Assembly: GCA_913030945.1 (NCBI GenBank)
Contig: CAJWEP010000003.1
Location: forward strand, 1-48,053
Origin: an uncultured Verrucomicrobiota bacterium
Lineage (GTDB): Bacteria > Verrucomicrobiota > Verrucomicrobiia > Limisphaerales > UBA1096
Direction: 5' to 3'
Length of the DNA stretch: 48,053 nt
The position numbers were made by a program, and so were the translations under genes. Below, piece by piece: positions 15,966 to 26,027 of the stretch; the first letter of the stretch is position 1; the number at the start of each line of letters is the position of its first letter. The notes under the pieces were generated by a model that saw only the letters and a list, made by a program, of their open reading frames with translations, was not told the DNA's origin and did not search any database.

Positions 15966-17207
15966 ATGAAAGGACTCCCCGGCTTTCGCGATTTTTACCC
16001 GGAACCGATTCCCACCGCGGACTCGTGGAGCCTCGATCTGCGCCGACATATCTTCGACACCTGGCGCGGCACCGCCGAGCGCTACGGCTTCCGCGAATAC
16101 GACGGCCCGCCGATCGAGGAACTCGAGCTTTACACCAAGAAGAGCGGCGACGAGATCGTCGGACAGCTGTACAACTTCACCGACAAGGGCAGCCGCAACG
16201 TCTCGCTGCGGCCGGAGATGACCCCCACCCTTGCTCGGATGGCCGCCGCGCATACGCGTAACTACAAGAAACCGATCAAGTGGTTCTCCATCCCCCAACT
16301 CTTTCGCTACGAGCGGCAGCAGAAGGGGCGACTGCGTGAACACTTCCAACTCAACGCCGACATCATCGGCGAGGAAAACCTGGCCGCCGACGCCGAGTTG
16401 ATCGCCCTGCTCATCGACACCCTGCGCAACCTCAAACTGACGAGCGACGACTTCGTCGTACGCCTCAGCAGCCGCCACGCCTGGCAGGACTTTTTCGAAA
16501 ACAGCAGCGCACATGAAAAGGATGTGTGTGACTTTTACCAGATCATCGACAAGCTCGACCGCGAAGACCCGATCGTCTCCGGCGAAAAGTTGGCCAAGCT
16601 CGGTTTCTCCCTCGAGCAGGTGAACGACTTCATCGAGAGCGGCCAAGCGACCGACGAACTCGCCGCCATCATCGGCAACATCGAGGCACGCGGCTTGGGC
16701 GACTTCATCAAGGTCGACTACCAGATCATCCGCGGCCTGGCGTACTACACCGGGCCGGTGTACGAGGCGTTCGACAAGCGGGGCAAATTCCGAGCCATAG
16801 CCGGCGGAGGCCGCTACGATCACCTCGTCAAGCTCGTCTCCGGTGGAAAAACGGATTTACCCGCGCTTGGTTTCGGCATGGGCGATGTCGTGCTTGCCGA
16901 GCTACTCAAGGATCGCGGCCTCGTTCCTCCCCTTGGCCAAGCGCTCGACGCCTTCGTGCAAATCACCGACGAGTCGCTGCGCAACGCCTCGCTTAGCCTC
17001 GTCCAGCAACTTCGCCAAGCCGGACAAGCCACCGAGTATCCACTGCTCAGGGCCAAGCCGGACAAGCAACTCAAGCGCGCCCTTGAGCTAAAAGCCAAGT
17101 GGCTCGTCACCCTCGACAACGCCAACCAAGCCCACATCAAAAACCTAGGAACCCGCGAGGAACAAACCGTCCCATTGGTTGACGTAGCCTCCGCTTTGCA
17201 GGACTAA
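15966..17207 (+). CDS. hisS: Histidine--tRNA ligase
   Basis: A 413-aa class II synthetase. Motif 1 surrounds the GFREYDGPPIEELELY segment, motif 2 is RPEMTPTLARM with FRYERQQKGR, the histidine-specific peptide RGLAYYTGPVYEAF is present, and motif 3 is GGGRYDHLVKLVSG followed by ALGFGMGDV. The C-terminal anticodon domain is short but complete. One palindrome (16932) encodes PLGQALD at the junction into the anticodon domain, and an octamer occurs at 16590. Starts at ATG 15966. Confidence 0.96.
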   Translation: MKGLPGFRDFYPEPIPTADSWSLDLRRHIFDTWRGTAERYGFREYDGPPIEELELYTKKSGDEIVGQLYNFTDKGSRNVSLRPEMTPTLARMAAAHTRNYKKPIKWFSIPQLFRYERQQKGRLREHFQLNADIIGEENLAADAELIALLIDTLRNLKLTSDDFVVRLSSRHAWQDFFENSSAHEKDVCDFYQIIDKLDREDPIVSGEKLAKLGFSLEQVNDFIESGQATDELAAIIGNIEARGLGDFIKVDYQIIRGLAYYTGPVYEAFDKRGKFRAIAGGGRYDHLVKLVSGGKTDLPALGFGMGDVVLAELLKDRGLVPPLGQALDAFVQITDESLRNASLSLVQQLRQAGQATEYPLLRAKPDKQLKRALELKAKWLVTLDNANQAHIKNLGTREEQTVPLVDVASALQD

Positions 17208-17226
17208 TCCACCGCGAATTCTGCTC

Positions 17227-17255
17227 TGGACATTTGCAAGGTGTGGGGCAATATT
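17227..17255 (+). promoter_or_regulatory. Candidate promoter for the CBS gene
   Basis: TGGACA (17227-17232), a 17-bp spacer and AATATT (17250-17255), 22 bp before the ATG of the CBS protein. Each box differs from consensus, so this is tentative. Confidence 0.3.
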
Positions 17256-17277
17256 CTTCCCACCAATCGTTGTACCG

Positions 17278-17709
17278 ATGAATGCCCGGGAAATACTCAA
17301 GGACCGTCAGGGAATCGTCCGATCCATCGCGCCCGATGCCACGGTGTTCGAAGCTGTGGAAGCGATGGACAAATTCAAAGTGGGCGCACTGATGGTGATC
17401 GATAAGAGCAAACTGGTAGGCATCATCTCCGAGCGAGACTATACGCGAAAAGTCATGCTCAAGGATCGTTCCTCCAAGTCCACCAAGGTCTCACACATCA
17501 TGACGCACAAGTTGGCCCAAGTGGGGCCGGAAGCCAGCATCGAAAAATGCATGGACATCATGGGCAAAAGCCGGATTCGCCATCTGCCGGTGGTTGAGAA
17601 AGGGAAAGTGCTAGGCGTCATTTCATCCACCGACCTGCTGCTGCTGACGGTTTCGGAAAAGGACCACATCATCGAGCAGCTCGAGCGCTACATCGCGCCC
17701 GGGTTTTAG
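17278..17709 (+). CDS. CBS-domain protein (tandem CBS pair)
   Basis: A 143-aa protein made of two CBS motifs (about 10-60 and 75-130). Each has the strand-helix pattern with the SERDYTRKVMLKDRSSKSTKV and GVISSTDLLLLTV segments. Such stand-alone pairs bind adenine nucleotides or S-adenosyl compounds and act as energy sensors; the partner is unknown. It follows hisS after 70 bp with its own candidate promoter, and its end faces the convergent Minf_1886 gene. Confidence 0.88.
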   Translation: MNAREILKDRQGIVRSIAPDATVFEAVEAMDKFKVGALMVIDKSKLVGIISERDYTRKVMLKDRSSKSTKVSHIMTHKLAQVGPEASIEKCMDIMGKSRIRHLPVVEKGKVLGVISSTDLLLLTVSEKDHIIEQLERYIAPGF

Positions 17710-17727
17710 CAACCGCTGGGCCAAGCG

Positions 17728-18162
17728 CTACCTGCTGCGCTTGGCCTTGGGTGACTTGGTCTTTTTTTCTGGCCTAGCCTTGGGCTCGTAATGGGCTGTA
17801 AATGCCTCATCAAAATCGTAACCGCCAACAAAGTCCTCCCGGGTGTCCTTCTCGGTCTTGGCTAGGAGATTGTTCTCGACGAGGTTGAACACGATCTCGC
17901 CGAAATCCTCGGTGGAATGGATGCCCCACTCGTTGAGCAGCAGCTTGGCCATCGGCCCGTAGGTCTCAATCGCAAACTGACGCATGCCGTCGGTCAACTC
18001 CCGCCCGGTGACATGCCGCGGCTCCTTCGCGCCGGACATCTTGGCCATCTTGTGCTGGGTGAAATCGAGTCCCTCGCGCACAAAATGGTAGGCCTCATGC
18101 GGATACCGGTTGTCCTTCGCCAGGATCGTCTCCAGCACTTCGTTGTAGTCGAACTGTTGCAT
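17728..18162 (-). CDS. Minf_1886 family protein (Verrucomicrobia/Planctomycetes-type)
   Basis: A 144-aa protein recognised from its conserved blocks: AYHFVREGLDFTQ, HVTGRELTDGMRQFAIETYGPMAKLLLNEWGI, and EDFGEIVFNLVE followed by KTEKDTREDFVGGYDFDEAF. The function is unknown. The C-terminal 20 residues are a basic Lys/Arg/Pro tail. Its ATG overlaps the stop of the small ORF upstream (TGATG), which itself overlaps the leuS stop, so leuS, small ORF and this gene look co-translated. Confidence 0.85.
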   Translation of the reverse strand: MQQFDYNEVLETILAKDNRYPHEAYHFVREGLDFTQHKMAKMSGAKEPRHVTGRELTDGMRQFAIETYGPMAKLLLNEWGIHSTEDFGEIVFNLVENNLLAKTEKDTREDFVGGYDFDEAFTAHYEPKARPEKKTKSPKAKRSR

Positions 18163-18317
18163 CAGTTTTCAGACCGTCCGGGCGACGGTTCGGTTGGCTT
18201 GAGTATGCATGATTTCACTCCCCACCCGATAAGCAGGAGCAATGCCACCGCGCAGATCATTTTCTGCTCCTTCGGTGTGAGGTGATTCCGGGCGATGTTG
18301 GAGGGCGAAAATTTCAC
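18162..18317 (-). CDS. Small membrane protein, 51 aa (too short for usual cut-offs)
   Basis: The frame starts at GTG 18317, overlapping the leuS stop (GTGA), and ends at a TGA overlapping the next ATG (TGATG). It encodes [19 protein letters not shown], then one hydrophobic segment (residues 20-33, [14 protein letters not shown]), a K-S-C and a short polar tail. Overlap at both ends with flanking real genes, with no spare bases, is the main evidence that it is translated. An internal ATG (residue 20) with an upstream AAGGAG (18270-18275) is an alternative start giving 32 aa. Short one-TM proteins opening LTPKE are familiar to me from this phylum, but I cannot give a family name. Confidence 0.65.
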   Translation of the reverse strand: MKFSPSNIARNHLTPKEQKMICAVALLLLIGWGVKSCILKPTEPSPGRSEN

Positions 18318-20977
18318 ACCGCGACGATATTCACCAGTTTGCCGGGAATGACGATCACTTTTTTCACGCTTTTGCCGTCAGTGTGGCGCCGGACGTTTTC
18401 GCTCTCCTGCGCGATTCGCTCAATTTCAACCTTGTCGAAGTTTGCTGGAATCTGGATGCGGTCGCGCAGCTTGCCGTTGACCTGCACTGCCATCTCGATG
18501 GTGGACTCTACGAGGTGCGCCTCATCGTGGCTAGGCCAAGGCTTGTACGCCAGCGTCGAACCGGCTCCGTTGGCCTTGGCATACAGTTCCTCGGCAATGT
18601 GCGGCGCGAACGGCGCGAGCAGCAGCAGGAAATCATTCATCACCGACAGCGGCCGAATGTCCCAGTTTGACGCCTCGTTGGTGAACACCATCAGCGCGGA
18701 GATGGCGGTATTGAAGCGCAGATGTTCCATGTCCTCGGTCACTTTTTTGATGCAGGTGTGCAGCACCTTGAGCTGCCCGGGCGTGGCCTCCGCCTGCCCC
18801 ACCGTTTCGTTCAGTTTCAGCGCGGCGAGCAGCTCCGGTCCCGCATCCGGATTCGCCGTCAGTTGCTGTTCGAACTCCTTTTCGCTCTGCTCGTCGATGA
18901 ACATCCGCCACACGCGGCCGAGGAACCGGTACACACCCTCAACGCCCTTCGTGTTCCACGGTTTCACCATCTCGAGCGGCCCCATGAACATTTCGTACAG
19001 GCGAAAGGCATCCGAACCAAACTCCGCAAGGATGTCATCCGGATTGACGACGTTGCCGCGCGACTTGGACATCTTCTGGCCGTCCGAGCCAAGGATCAGC
19101 CCCTGATTGACCAGCTTGTAAAACGGCTCCGGCGAACTCACCTGGCCAAGGTCAAACAACACCTTGTGCCAAAAGCGCGCGTATAGCAGATGCAACACCG
19201 CGTGCTCAGTGCCGCCGACATACAGGTCGACGCCCGGCGTGGCGTTGTCGTTGGCCGATCCCATCCAGTAGCGTTCTGCCCCGTCGGCGACGAAGCGGTC
19301 GCTGTTTTGCGCATCGAGAAAGCGCAGGTAATACCAGCAACTGCCGGCCCATTGCGGCATGGTGTTTGTCTCCCGCTTGAGGCCGTCGTCGGCCTGGCAC
19401 CACTCTTCGGCACGGGCCAACGGCGGGTCGCCGGAACCGGTTGGCTTGAAGTCGGTGAGATCCGGCGGCGTGAGCGGCAACTCATCTTCCTCCAGCCCAA
19501 GGTGGCCGCCCTCGTCCCAAACGATCGGGAACGGCTCGCCCCAGTAGCGTTGCCGGCTGAACAGCCAGTCACGCAGCTTGTAATTGATCATCCCTTGGCC
19601 AAGCGCTTTCTCCTCGAGCCAGGCGGTGATTTTGCGCTTAGCCTCGGATGTCGGCAGGCCGTCGAGCAAACCGGAATTCACCGCCGTGCCAACGCCGGTG
19701 AAACCAACCGACTCTTCCCCTTCGGGCGCCTGGACGACCACCTCGATCGGCAGCTTGAATTTTTGCGCGAACTCCAGATCGCGCGTATCGTGTGCCGGCA
19801 CCGCCATGATCGCGCCAGTGCCATACCCGGCCAGAACGTAGTCGGCCGTCCAGATCGGCACCGGCCGGCCATTGGCCGGGTTGATCGCGAACGCGCCTGT
19901 AAACACGCCGCTTTTGTCCTTGGCCAAGTCGGTCCGCTCCAAGTCGCTCTTCCTCGCCGCCTCGGCTTGATACGCTTCGACCTCGGCTTGTTGTTCGGCT
20001 GAGACGACTTCGTCCAGCAACCCGCTCTCCGGCGAGAGGACCATGTACGTCGCGCCAAACAGCGTGTCCGGGCGCGTGGTGAAAACGGCAATCTCGACGT
20101 CGGAATCCTCGACGCGGAAAAGCACCTCGGCCCCATCGGAGCGTCCGATCCAGTTGCGCTGCATTTCCTTGAGAGAGTCGCTCCAGTCGATGCCGTCGAG
20201 ATCGTCGAGCAGGCGCTGTGCGTAGGCGGTGATGCGCAGCATCCATTGGCGCATCGGTTTGCGCTCCACCGGAAAACCACCGACCTCGCTCACGCCCTCC
20301 TTGACCTCCTCGTTAGCTAACACGGTGCCAAGCTTAGGGCACCAATTCACCGGCGCCTTGGATACGAAAGCCAAGCGATAGTTATCGCGCCAAGCGCGGC
20401 GTTGTTCGTCGGTGGTCGCGTCCGGCGGATAGGCCAGCGTGTCGATCGGCTCCGCCTTGTTGGTCGTCGGGTTGAACCACGAGTTATAAAGCTGCAGGAA
20501 GATCCACTGCGTCCAGCGGTAGTAACCGGGGTCGGTGGTGTTGAGTTCGCGACTCCAGTCGTAGCTGAAGCCAAGCGACTGGATCTGCCGCTTGAAGTTG
20601 GCCACGTTCGCCTCGGTGGTGATCCGCGGGTGCTGGCCGGTCGTGATGGCGTACTGCTCCGCCGGCAGGCCGAACGCGTCCCAGCCCATCGGGTGCAGCA
20701 CGTTGAAGCCGCGCATGCGCCTGTAACGGGCGAGGATGTCGGTGGCGGTGTAGCCCTCCGGGTGGCCGACGTGCAGCCCGGCGCCGGACGGGTACGGGAA
20801 CATGTCAAGGATGTAATACTTCGGCACGTCGCCGGGATTCGCGTCGGCATGACGCTCGCGGAATGGATGGCCATCGGGGACACTTTCACCCGGGTTCCAT
20901 GCCCGAAATGTTTCGTTCTCCTGCCAATGCTGCTGCCATTTGGGCTCAAAAATCTGGAACGGATATTGTCTGCGCAT
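18314..20977 (-). CDS. leuS: Leucine--tRNA ligase
   Basis: An 887-aa class I synthetase. The HIGH-type motif is HVGHPEGY in the [17 protein letters not shown] block, the editing (CP1) domain includes [15 protein letters not shown], and the KMSKS motif is [14 protein letters not shown]. Full length with an intact anticodon-binding region and a C-terminal end [10 protein letters not shown]. Two palindromes lie inside: 19594 (KALGQGM) and 19919 (TDLAKDK), both in the CP1/editing half. Followed on the same strand by the 51-aa ORF and the Minf_1886 gene. Confidence 0.97.
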   Translation of the reverse strand: MRRQYPFQIFEPKWQQHWQENETFRAWNPGESVPDGHPFRERHADANPGDVPKYYILDMFPYPSGAGLHVGHPEGYTATDILARYRRMRGFNVLHPMGWDAFGLPAEQYAITTGQHPRITTEANVANFKRQIQSLGFSYDWSRELNTTDPGYYRWTQWIFLQLYNSWFNPTTNKAEPIDTLAYPPDATTDEQRRAWRDNYRLAFVSKAPVNWCPKLGTVLANEEVKEGVSEVGGFPVERKPMRQWMLRITAYAQRLLDDLDGIDWSDSLKEMQRNWIGRSDGAEVLFRVEDSDVEIAVFTTRPDTLFGATYMVLSPESGLLDEVVSAEQQAEVEAYQAEAARKSDLERTDLAKDKSGVFTGAFAINPANGRPVPIWTADYVLAGYGTGAIMAVPAHDTRDLEFAQKFKLPIEVVVQAPEGEESVGFTGVGTAVNSGLLDGLPTSEAKRKITAWLEEKALGQGMINYKLRDWLFSRQRYWGEPFPIVWDEGGHLGLEEDELPLTPPDLTDFKPTGSGDPPLARAEEWCQADDGLKRETNTMPQWAGSCWYYLRFLDAQNSDRFVADGAERYWMGSANDNATPGVDLYVGGTEHAVLHLLYARFWHKVLFDLGQVSSPEPFYKLVNQGLILGSDGQKMSKSRGNVVNPDDILAEFGSDAFRLYEMFMGPLEMVKPWNTKGVEGVYRFLGRVWRMFIDEQSEKEFEQQLTANPDAGPELLAALKLNETVGQAEATPGQLKVLHTCIKKVTEDMEHLRFNTAISALMVFTNEASNWDIRPLSVMNDFLLLLAPFAPHIAEELYAKANGAGSTLAYKPWPSHDEAHLVESTIEMAVQVNGKLRDRIQIPANFDKVEIERIAQESENVRRHTDGKSVKKVIVIPGKLVNIVAV

Positions 20978-21008
20978 TCTCGCGGATAAACAGGTTCAGT
21001 TGGGTTGT

Positions 21009-21028
21009 CGCTTGGCCAAGCGCTTGGC
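21009..21028. repeat. Intergenic palindrome, extended composite form
   Basis: CGCTTGGCCAAGCG (21009-21022) runs on into a half copy, CTTGGC. The second dyad, centred on GCGC, overlaps the first, as at 5579. It fills the spacer between the ilvD stop and the leuS start (both minus). Confidence 0.85.
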
Positions 21029-22753
21029 TTATACCTCGAGGTTGTGATCGGTCACCGCACCCAGCGACGCCGACGTCACGGCGCTGGCGTACTTGGCCAA
21101 GACGCCCTTGATGTAGCGTGGCCTGGGCTTGCGCCACGCCTTGCGGCGCTTAGCCAATTCCTTCGCCGGCACGTCGAGCACGAGTTGCCGCCGCTCGGCG
21201 TCGATGGTGATCGAGTCTCCGCGCTTCACCATGCCCAACGCACCGCCTGCATACGCCTCCGGTGTGATGTGGCCCACGACGAAGCCGTGCGTCCCTCCGG
21301 AGAATCGGCCGTCGGTAATCAGCGCCACGTCGTTGCCCAGGCCTGCTCCCATGATGGCGGCTGTCGGGCCCAGCATCTCGCGCATGCCCGGGCCGCCTTT
21401 CGGCCCCTCGTAGCGGATGACGATCACATCGCCTTTTTTGATTCTGCCACCGAGGATCGCCTTCATCGCCTTCTCCTCGGAGTCGAACGGCTTGGCCGTG
21501 CCGGTGAAGCTCATGCCCTCCTTGCCGGTGATCTTGGCCACGCCGCCCTCCGGCGCGAGGTTGCCGTACATCACCACGAGGTGGCTGTCCTTCTTGATCG
21601 GCCGGGACAGCGGCTGGACGATTTTCTGTCCTTTGCGGTACGGTTTCGCCTTGGCCAGGTTCTGCGCCATTGTCTTGCCGGTGACCGTCATGCAGTCGCC
21701 ATGGAGCAGCCCGGCACGGAGCAGTGTTTTCATCATCGGCTGGATGCCGCCTATGGCGACCAACTCGCTCATCAGGTATTTACCGCTTGGCTTGAGATCA
21801 GCAAGCACCGGCACTTTTTTTCCGATCCGCGTGAAGTCATCGATACTCAACTTGACGCCGGCTGCGTGCGCCATTGCCAGCAGATGCAGCACGGCATTCG
21901 TCGAGCCTCCAAGCGCGATGACGATGGTGATCGCATTCTCGAATGCCTTTTTCGTCATGATGTCGCGCGGCTTGATGCCTCGCTTGAGCAGGTTTAGCAC
22001 CGCGGCACCGGCCTCGCGGCAATCCTTCTTCTTGGCCGGACTGATCGCCGCCTGAGCGCTGCTGCCCGGCAGGCTCATGCCCATTGCCTCAATCGCGCTG
22101 GCCATCGTGTTGGCCGTGTACATCCCGCCGCAGGAACCGGCACCCGGGATGGCGCACGCGGTGATCTGTTCGAGGCCCTTGTCGGAAAGGTTGTCGTTGG
22201 CATGCGCGCCGACCGCCTCGAACACCGAGACGATGTCGAGTTTCTTCGTTTGACCCGTGATGCAGCCCGGCAAAATCGTGCCGCCATACACGAACACCGC
22301 CGGGCGGTTCATCCGCGCGATCGAGATCATGCAGCCCGGCATGTTCTTGTCGCAACCGCCGATGGCGACGAAGCCGTCCATGCACTCGCAGCCGACGACT
22401 GTCTCGATCGAGTCAGCAATAACCTCGCGCGACACGAGCGAATACTTCATCCCCTCCGTGCCCATCGAGATGCCGTCGGAGATCGTGATGGTGTTGAACA
22501 CGATCGCCTTGCCGCCGGCCCGGTTCGCGCCGTTCTCGGCCACGCGCGCCAACTCGTCGATGTGCATGTTGCATGGCGTGACATTGCTCCACGTGGAAGC
22601 CACGCCGATGATCGGCTTGGCAAAGTCGGCCGTCTTGAAGCCGGTCGGGTAAAGCATCGCCCGGCTCGGGGCGCGATCCGGCCCATCCAGCATAATCGCG
22701 GAGTGGGGACGCAGGTTCGGTTGGTCTTTCTTTTTACGGATGGTTTTCTTCAT
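21029..22753 (-). CDS. ilvD: Dihydroxy-acid dehydratase
   Basis: A 574-aa IlvD/Edd family enzyme for the third step of branched-chain amino acid synthesis. Iron-sulfur ligand cysteines are in CDKNMPGC and [12 protein letters not shown], and the C-terminal [15 protein letters not shown] motif is intact. I start at [18 protein letters not shown] (ATG 22753); the longer frame upstream is intergenic. A palindrome at 21091 encodes GVLAKYAS near the C-terminus, and a composite palindrome abuts the stop codon. Divergent from glutathione peroxidase; upstream of leuS on the same strand. Confidence 0.96.
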   Translation of the reverse strand: MKKTIRKKKDQPNLRPHSAIMLDGPDRAPSRAMLYPTGFKTADFAKPIIGVASTWSNVTPCNMHIDELARVAENGANRAGGKAIVFNTITISDGISMGTEGMKYSLVSREVIADSIETVVGCECMDGFVAIGGCDKNMPGCMISIARMNRPAVFVYGGTILPGCITGQTKKLDIVSVFEAVGAHANDNLSDKGLEQITACAIPGAGSCGGMYTANTMASAIEAMGMSLPGSSAQAAISPAKKKDCREAGAAVLNLLKRGIKPRDIMTKKAFENAITIVIALGGSTNAVLHLLAMAHAAGVKLSIDDFTRIGKKVPVLADLKPSGKYLMSELVAIGGIQPMMKTLLRAGLLHGDCMTVTGKTMAQNLAKAKPYRKGQKIVQPLSRPIKKDSHLVVMYGNLAPEGGVAKITGKEGMSFTGTAKPFDSEEKAMKAILGGRIKKGDVIVIRYEGPKGGPGMREMLGPTAAIMGAGLGNDVALITDGRFSGGTHGFVVGHITPEAYAGGALGMVKRGDSITIDAERRQLVLDVPAKELAKRRKAWRKPRPRYIKGVLAKYASAVTSASLGAVTDHNLEV

Positions 22754-22861
22754 CGCAAACTGACAGCCACGCAGTCTCAGCAAAGTACTCCAAAAAAACA
22801 AGTCGCTAGGCTTGATGACAATGTTTGACAAAAAAAATCTATCTGCCAAGCATTGCTGCGT

Positions 22862-23401
22862 ATGAAACCCTGCATGACACTACTCCTCTCCATCGGCTTG
22901 GCTGGAACGGTTTGCGCCGAGAAATCGACCCTCGACATCCCGTTGAAGGACATCGACGGCAAGAAAACTAACCTCGGCGCCCACAAGGGCAAAGTGATGC
23001 TGGTTGTCAACGTTGCTAGCAAGTGTGGCCTTACTCCGCAATACAAGCAACTACAGGCCGTCCACTCAAAGTACGGCAAAAAGGGCTTCACCGTGCTGGG
23101 TTTCCCCTGCAACCAGTTTGGCAAGCAGGAACCTGGCACTTCGTTGGAGATCAAAAAATTCTGCACCGACAACTACGAAGTCACCTTCCCTCTTCATTCC
23201 AAGATCGAAGTGAACGGCAACGGCGCCCATCCGCTCTACAAGCAGCTCAAGAAGGAATCAGGCGGCTCGGACAAGATACGCTGGAACTTCGAGAAGTTCC
23301 TGCTCGACAGCAACGGCAAAGTTATCAAGCGCTTCTCGCCCCGCACCAAGCCGAACGCCCCCGAGGTCATCGCGGCCATCGAAGCTGCATTGAAAGAATA
23401 G
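22862..23401 (+). CDS. Glutathione peroxidase, exported
   Basis: A 179-aa thiol peroxidase of the GPx family. A cleavable signal ([19 protein letters not shown]) precedes the mature domain, so it acts outside the cytoplasm. Motifs: [14 protein letters not shown] with the peroxidatic cysteine (Cys, not selenocysteine), [13 protein letters not shown] with Gln and a likely resolving Cys, and WNFEKFL with the tetrad Trp/Asn. ATG at 22862 was preferred to the in-frame TTG 9 bp upstream. It may reduce lipid or hydrogen peroxides, probably with thioredoxin-like donors (family knowledge). Confidence 0.92.
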   Translation: MKPCMTLLLSIGLAGTVCAEKSTLDIPLKDIDGKKTNLGAHKGKVMLVVNVASKCGLTPQYKQLQAVHSKYGKKGFTVLGFPCNQFGKQEPGTSLEIKKFCTDNYEVTFPLHSKIEVNGNGAHPLYKQLKKESGGSDKIRWNFEKFLLDSNGKVIKRFSPRTKPNAPEVIAAIEAALKE

Positions 23402-23419
23402 TACTCAAAACCCACCAGG

Positions 23420-24439
23420 CTACGGCAACTTGAGCCAGACGGTGTTGGCAAGGATAAGTTCGAGCAGCAGCAGCGCCAGGCCAGTGATGACGAGAAACGG
23501 AAACCACTCGTCGTAGTTGAAATAGCGCTCCACCTCCACCTCGGTTTTTTCCATCGTGTCGATTTTGTCGTAAATCTCCCGAAGCTCGCTTTGGCTGTCG
23601 GCGCGGAAGTACTGGCCGCCGGTTCGGTCGGCGATTTTTTGCAGCGTTTCCTCGTCGATGTTCACCTCGACGTTGCGGTAGCGCTTCCGACCAAACACGT
23701 CCGTGTACGGCATCGGCGCAACGCCGCGTGTGCCGACGCCGATGGTGTAGACCTTCACGTCCAGCAACTCGGCCGCCTCGGCGGCGGTCAGCGGCGCGAC
23801 GGTACCGGCGTTGTTCTGGCCGTCGGTCATCAGGATGATGATGCGACTCTCCGAGTCGAGGTCGCGCAGGCGGTTCAACCCGGCACTGATCGCCGAGCCG
23901 ATCGCGGTGCCGTCCTCGATCGACCGGCTCCCGGCCTCAAGTCGGTCGAGGTTGGCGAGCAGGAAGTCGTGGTCGAGTGTCAGCGGCGCGGCGATGTACG
24001 CCCGCCCGGCGAAAGCCACCAACCCGATTCGGTCCGCTGGCCGGTTGTCGACGAACCCCTTTAGCACCGCCTTGGCCACGGCGACGCGGTTGGCCCGTTT
24101 GCCTTTCAACTGAAAGTCCTCGGCTAGCATGCTGCCGGACAGGTCGAACGCCACGGCGATGTCGATGCCGCTGGCCCGGATTTTCTCGGTGCCCTCGCCC
24201 CATTGCGGCCGGGCCATGGCGAGTACGAACAGCAGCAGCGCTGTCCAGCGCAGAAACCCGAGCAGCGCCCCGGACTTCGGCTTGACCAAGCCCATGATGC
24301 CGCGCACGAGCTGCACCGAGGAAAACATCAACGCCGGCCGGCCGGCCAGCCAACGCCGTCGCGCCCATGCGACCAGCGGCAGCAGCAGCAGCAGCAGTAG
24401 CCACCACGGGCTGTCAATTCTCAGCTCGCCGAACGTCAT
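23420..24439 (-). CDS. batA: BatA-like VWA-domain membrane protein
   Basis: A 339-aa protein with two N-terminal TM segments (PWWLLLLLLLPLVAWA and LLGFLRWTALLLFVLAMA), a VWA domain with the metal site D-L-S-G-S-M and downstream Thr/Asp (ILMTDGQNN), and a C-terminal TM helix (FPFLVITGLALLLLELILA). This is the BatA (Bacteroides aerotolerance) layout. It overlaps the upstream DUF4381-like gene by 4 nt. No BatB, BatC, BatD or MoxR gene follows before the convergent peroxidase. Confidence 0.87.
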   Translation of the reverse strand: MTFGELRIDSPWWLLLLLLLPLVAWARRRWLAGRPALMFSSVQLVRGIMGLVKPKSGALLGFLRWTALLLFVLAMARPQWGEGTEKIRASGIDIAVAFDLSGSMLAEDFQLKGKRANRVAVAKAVLKGFVDNRPADRIGLVAFAGRAYIAAPLTLDHDFLLANLDRLEAGSRSIEDGTAIGSAISAGLNRLRDLDSESRIIILMTDGQNNAGTVAPLTAAEAAELLDVKVYTIGVGTRGVAPMPYTDVFGRKRYRNVEVNIDEETLQKIADRTGGQYFRADSQSELREIYDKIDTMEKTEVEVERYFNYDEWFPFLVITGLALLLLELILANTVWLKLP

Positions 24440-25044
24440 GGCTCGGCCTCCGTCTCCTCGCGCAGGCTGGGCTGCGTCTCGCCAACCAGCCGACTGGCAG
24501 CCTCGTGCAGATCGCGCAACTCCTGCTCAGGCGGTTCCGCCTTGGCGAATTTCACCATGTCGCACGCGCCGAGGAAGTCGGCGAGCAGTTGCTTGTGCTC
24601 CGTGGCCAGGCGCTGGCTCGACTGCAGTTCAAGCAAAAACTCCTCAGTTGTCCGATCCGGCGCGTGCAGGTCGAACCGTTCCTCAAGATACAGCCGAATG
24701 ATTTGTGACACCTCGACGCAGAACCGCTCCGCCTCGTGGACCAGGCCAAGCGCACGCTGCAGCCGCTCCCACGCCACAACGTGCGGGGGCGGAGGGGGCG
24801 GAGGTGCCAGTTCCTCGCTGCGCCTGGCCAAGCGGCGGCGGACAAACCAGGCAACGACCCCAGCAACCACCAGCGCCGCCGCCGTGACCAGCAGCCACCA
24901 CACCCACTCGTGGCCAGTGGGGATATCGACCACGTCCTTGAGCCCCCGGATGTCCGGGATTTCCTCCGAGCCAACTGCGTTGGTGGCATCGGCAGGATCC
25001 GGCAAAACAAGTGCCGCGGAGTTGGTGCTGGGAGTCGTCGGCAT
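24436..25044 (-). CDS. DUF4381-like membrane protein of the Bat/DUF58 operon
   Basis: A 202-aa protein with a Pro/Ala-rich N-terminal stretch, one TM helix (WVWWLLVTAAALVVAGVVAWFV, about 47-68), then an arginine-rich stop-transfer stretch, a run of seven prolines and a C-terminal helical domain. It matches the small TM protein usually found between DUF58 and BatA in these operons. Its ATG overlaps the DUF58 stop (TGATG), and its stop overlaps the batA start. The function is unknown; it is assumed to assemble with BatA and DUF58. Confidence 0.75.
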   Translation of the reverse strand: MPTTPSTNSAALVLPDPADATNAVGSEEIPDIRGLKDVVDIPTGHEWVWWLLVTAAALVVAGVVAWFVRRRLARRSEELAPPPPPPPHVVAWERLQRALGLVHEAERFCVEVSQIIRLYLEERFDLHAPDRTTEEFLLELQSSQRLATEHKQLLADFLGACDMVKFAKAEPPEQELRDLHEAASRLVGETQPSLREETEAEP

Positions 25045-26003
25045 CAGGCAGCGAGGTGCCGGCGTTTCAGGCGCATCTCAAAAAATTTCTCGAGCGCCAT
25101 AATGTACGGCTCGTCGGTGCAAAGCTGGATCGAGTCGATCCCGGAGGTGCGAAAAAGCCGCAGGAGTTCCTCCTGCGCGTCGGCCTGTCGCTGGGTGTAG
25201 GCCTCGCGGCGGCGTTTCTCGCCGGTGTTGATCTCGGCGATCTGCCCCGTCTCGGCATCCTGCAACACCACCCAGCCGACGTTCGGCAACTCAAGTTCAC
25301 GCGGGTCGGTGATCTGCACCGCAACCACGTCGTGCCGTCGGTTGGCCTGCCGCAACGCCGTCGCGGAGGTCTTCGCCAACGTCTCCGACATGACGACCTG
25401 CCGTCGCAAATGCGCGTCCACAGACCGACGGGTGGGGTTCGTTTGCCCGAGGAAATCGGATACGCAGACGGTGATCGCCTTGCGTGGCACCACGCGGCCG
25501 AGAAACTCCAGCGCGCCGTTCAGGTCAGTGCCGCGGTGTTCCGGTTCGAAAAACAGAATCTCGCGGATCACCCGCAGCACGTGGAACCGGCCCTTTCGGG
25601 GCGGCACGTATTTCTCAACCTTGTCGGTGAACAGGATCAGCCCAACCTTGTCGTTGTTGCGGATGGCCGAGAAGGCCAGCACCGAGGCCAACTCGGCGGC
25701 GATCTCGCGCTTGGTTTGCTGAACCGAACCGAAGAAACCGGAGCCGCTCAGGTCCACCAGCAGCATCAGTGTCAGCTCGCGCTCCTCCGAGTACACCTTG
25801 ACGAACGGCTGGTTCATCCGGGCGGTGACGTTCCAGTCGATCGACCGGATCTCGTCACCCGGAAGGTACTCGCGCACCTCCTCGAAGTGCAGCCCCTGCC
25901 CCTTGAACGCACTGTGGTACTGCCCCGCCAACGTCTCGGTGACAAGTCGCTTGGTGCGAATCTCGATTTGCCGGATTTTTTTGAGAATCTCCCTCGGGAT
26001 CAT
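25044..26003 (-). CDS. DUF58 domain-containing protein
   Basis: A 319-aa cytoplasmic protein. The N-terminal half has the DUF58 signature YLPGDEIRSIDWNVTARMNQPFVKVYSEERE; the C-terminal half resembles a VWA fold with DLSGSG, a variant of DxSxS. DUF58 proteins usually pair with a MoxR AAA+ ATPase, which should sit directly upstream, but here lnt does (24-bp gap). Start ATG 26003 (MIPREILKKIRQIEIRT) is the conserved N-terminus. Confidence 0.88.
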   Translation of the reverse strand: MIPREILKKIRQIEIRTKRLVTETLAGQYHSAFKGQGLHFEEVREYLPGDEIRSIDWNVTARMNQPFVKVYSEERELTLMLLVDLSGSGFFGSVQQTKREIAAELASVLAFSAIRNNDKVGLILFTDKVEKYVPPRKGRFHVLRVIREILFFEPEHRGTDLNGALEFLGRVVPRKAITVCVSDFLGQTNPTRRSVDAHLRRQVVMSETLAKTSATALRQANRRHDVVAVQITDPRELELPNVGWVVLQDAETGQIAEINTGEKRRREAYTQRQADAQEELLRLFRTSGIDSIQLCTDEPYIMALEKFFEMRLKRRHLAA

Positions 26004-26027
26004 AATGGCGCGAACGCGGAACGCAGC

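Noticed and set aside
21009-21028. Reading the intergenic palindromes as ordinary rho-independent terminators
   Set aside because: Stems are short, usually without a T-run, and identical copies occur inside coding sequence, so a general terminator role does not explain them.
22825-22830. TTGACA before glutathione peroxidase as a promoter
   Set aside because: A perfect -35 box, but no acceptable -10 at 16-18 bp (AAGCAT there), so I did not annotate it.
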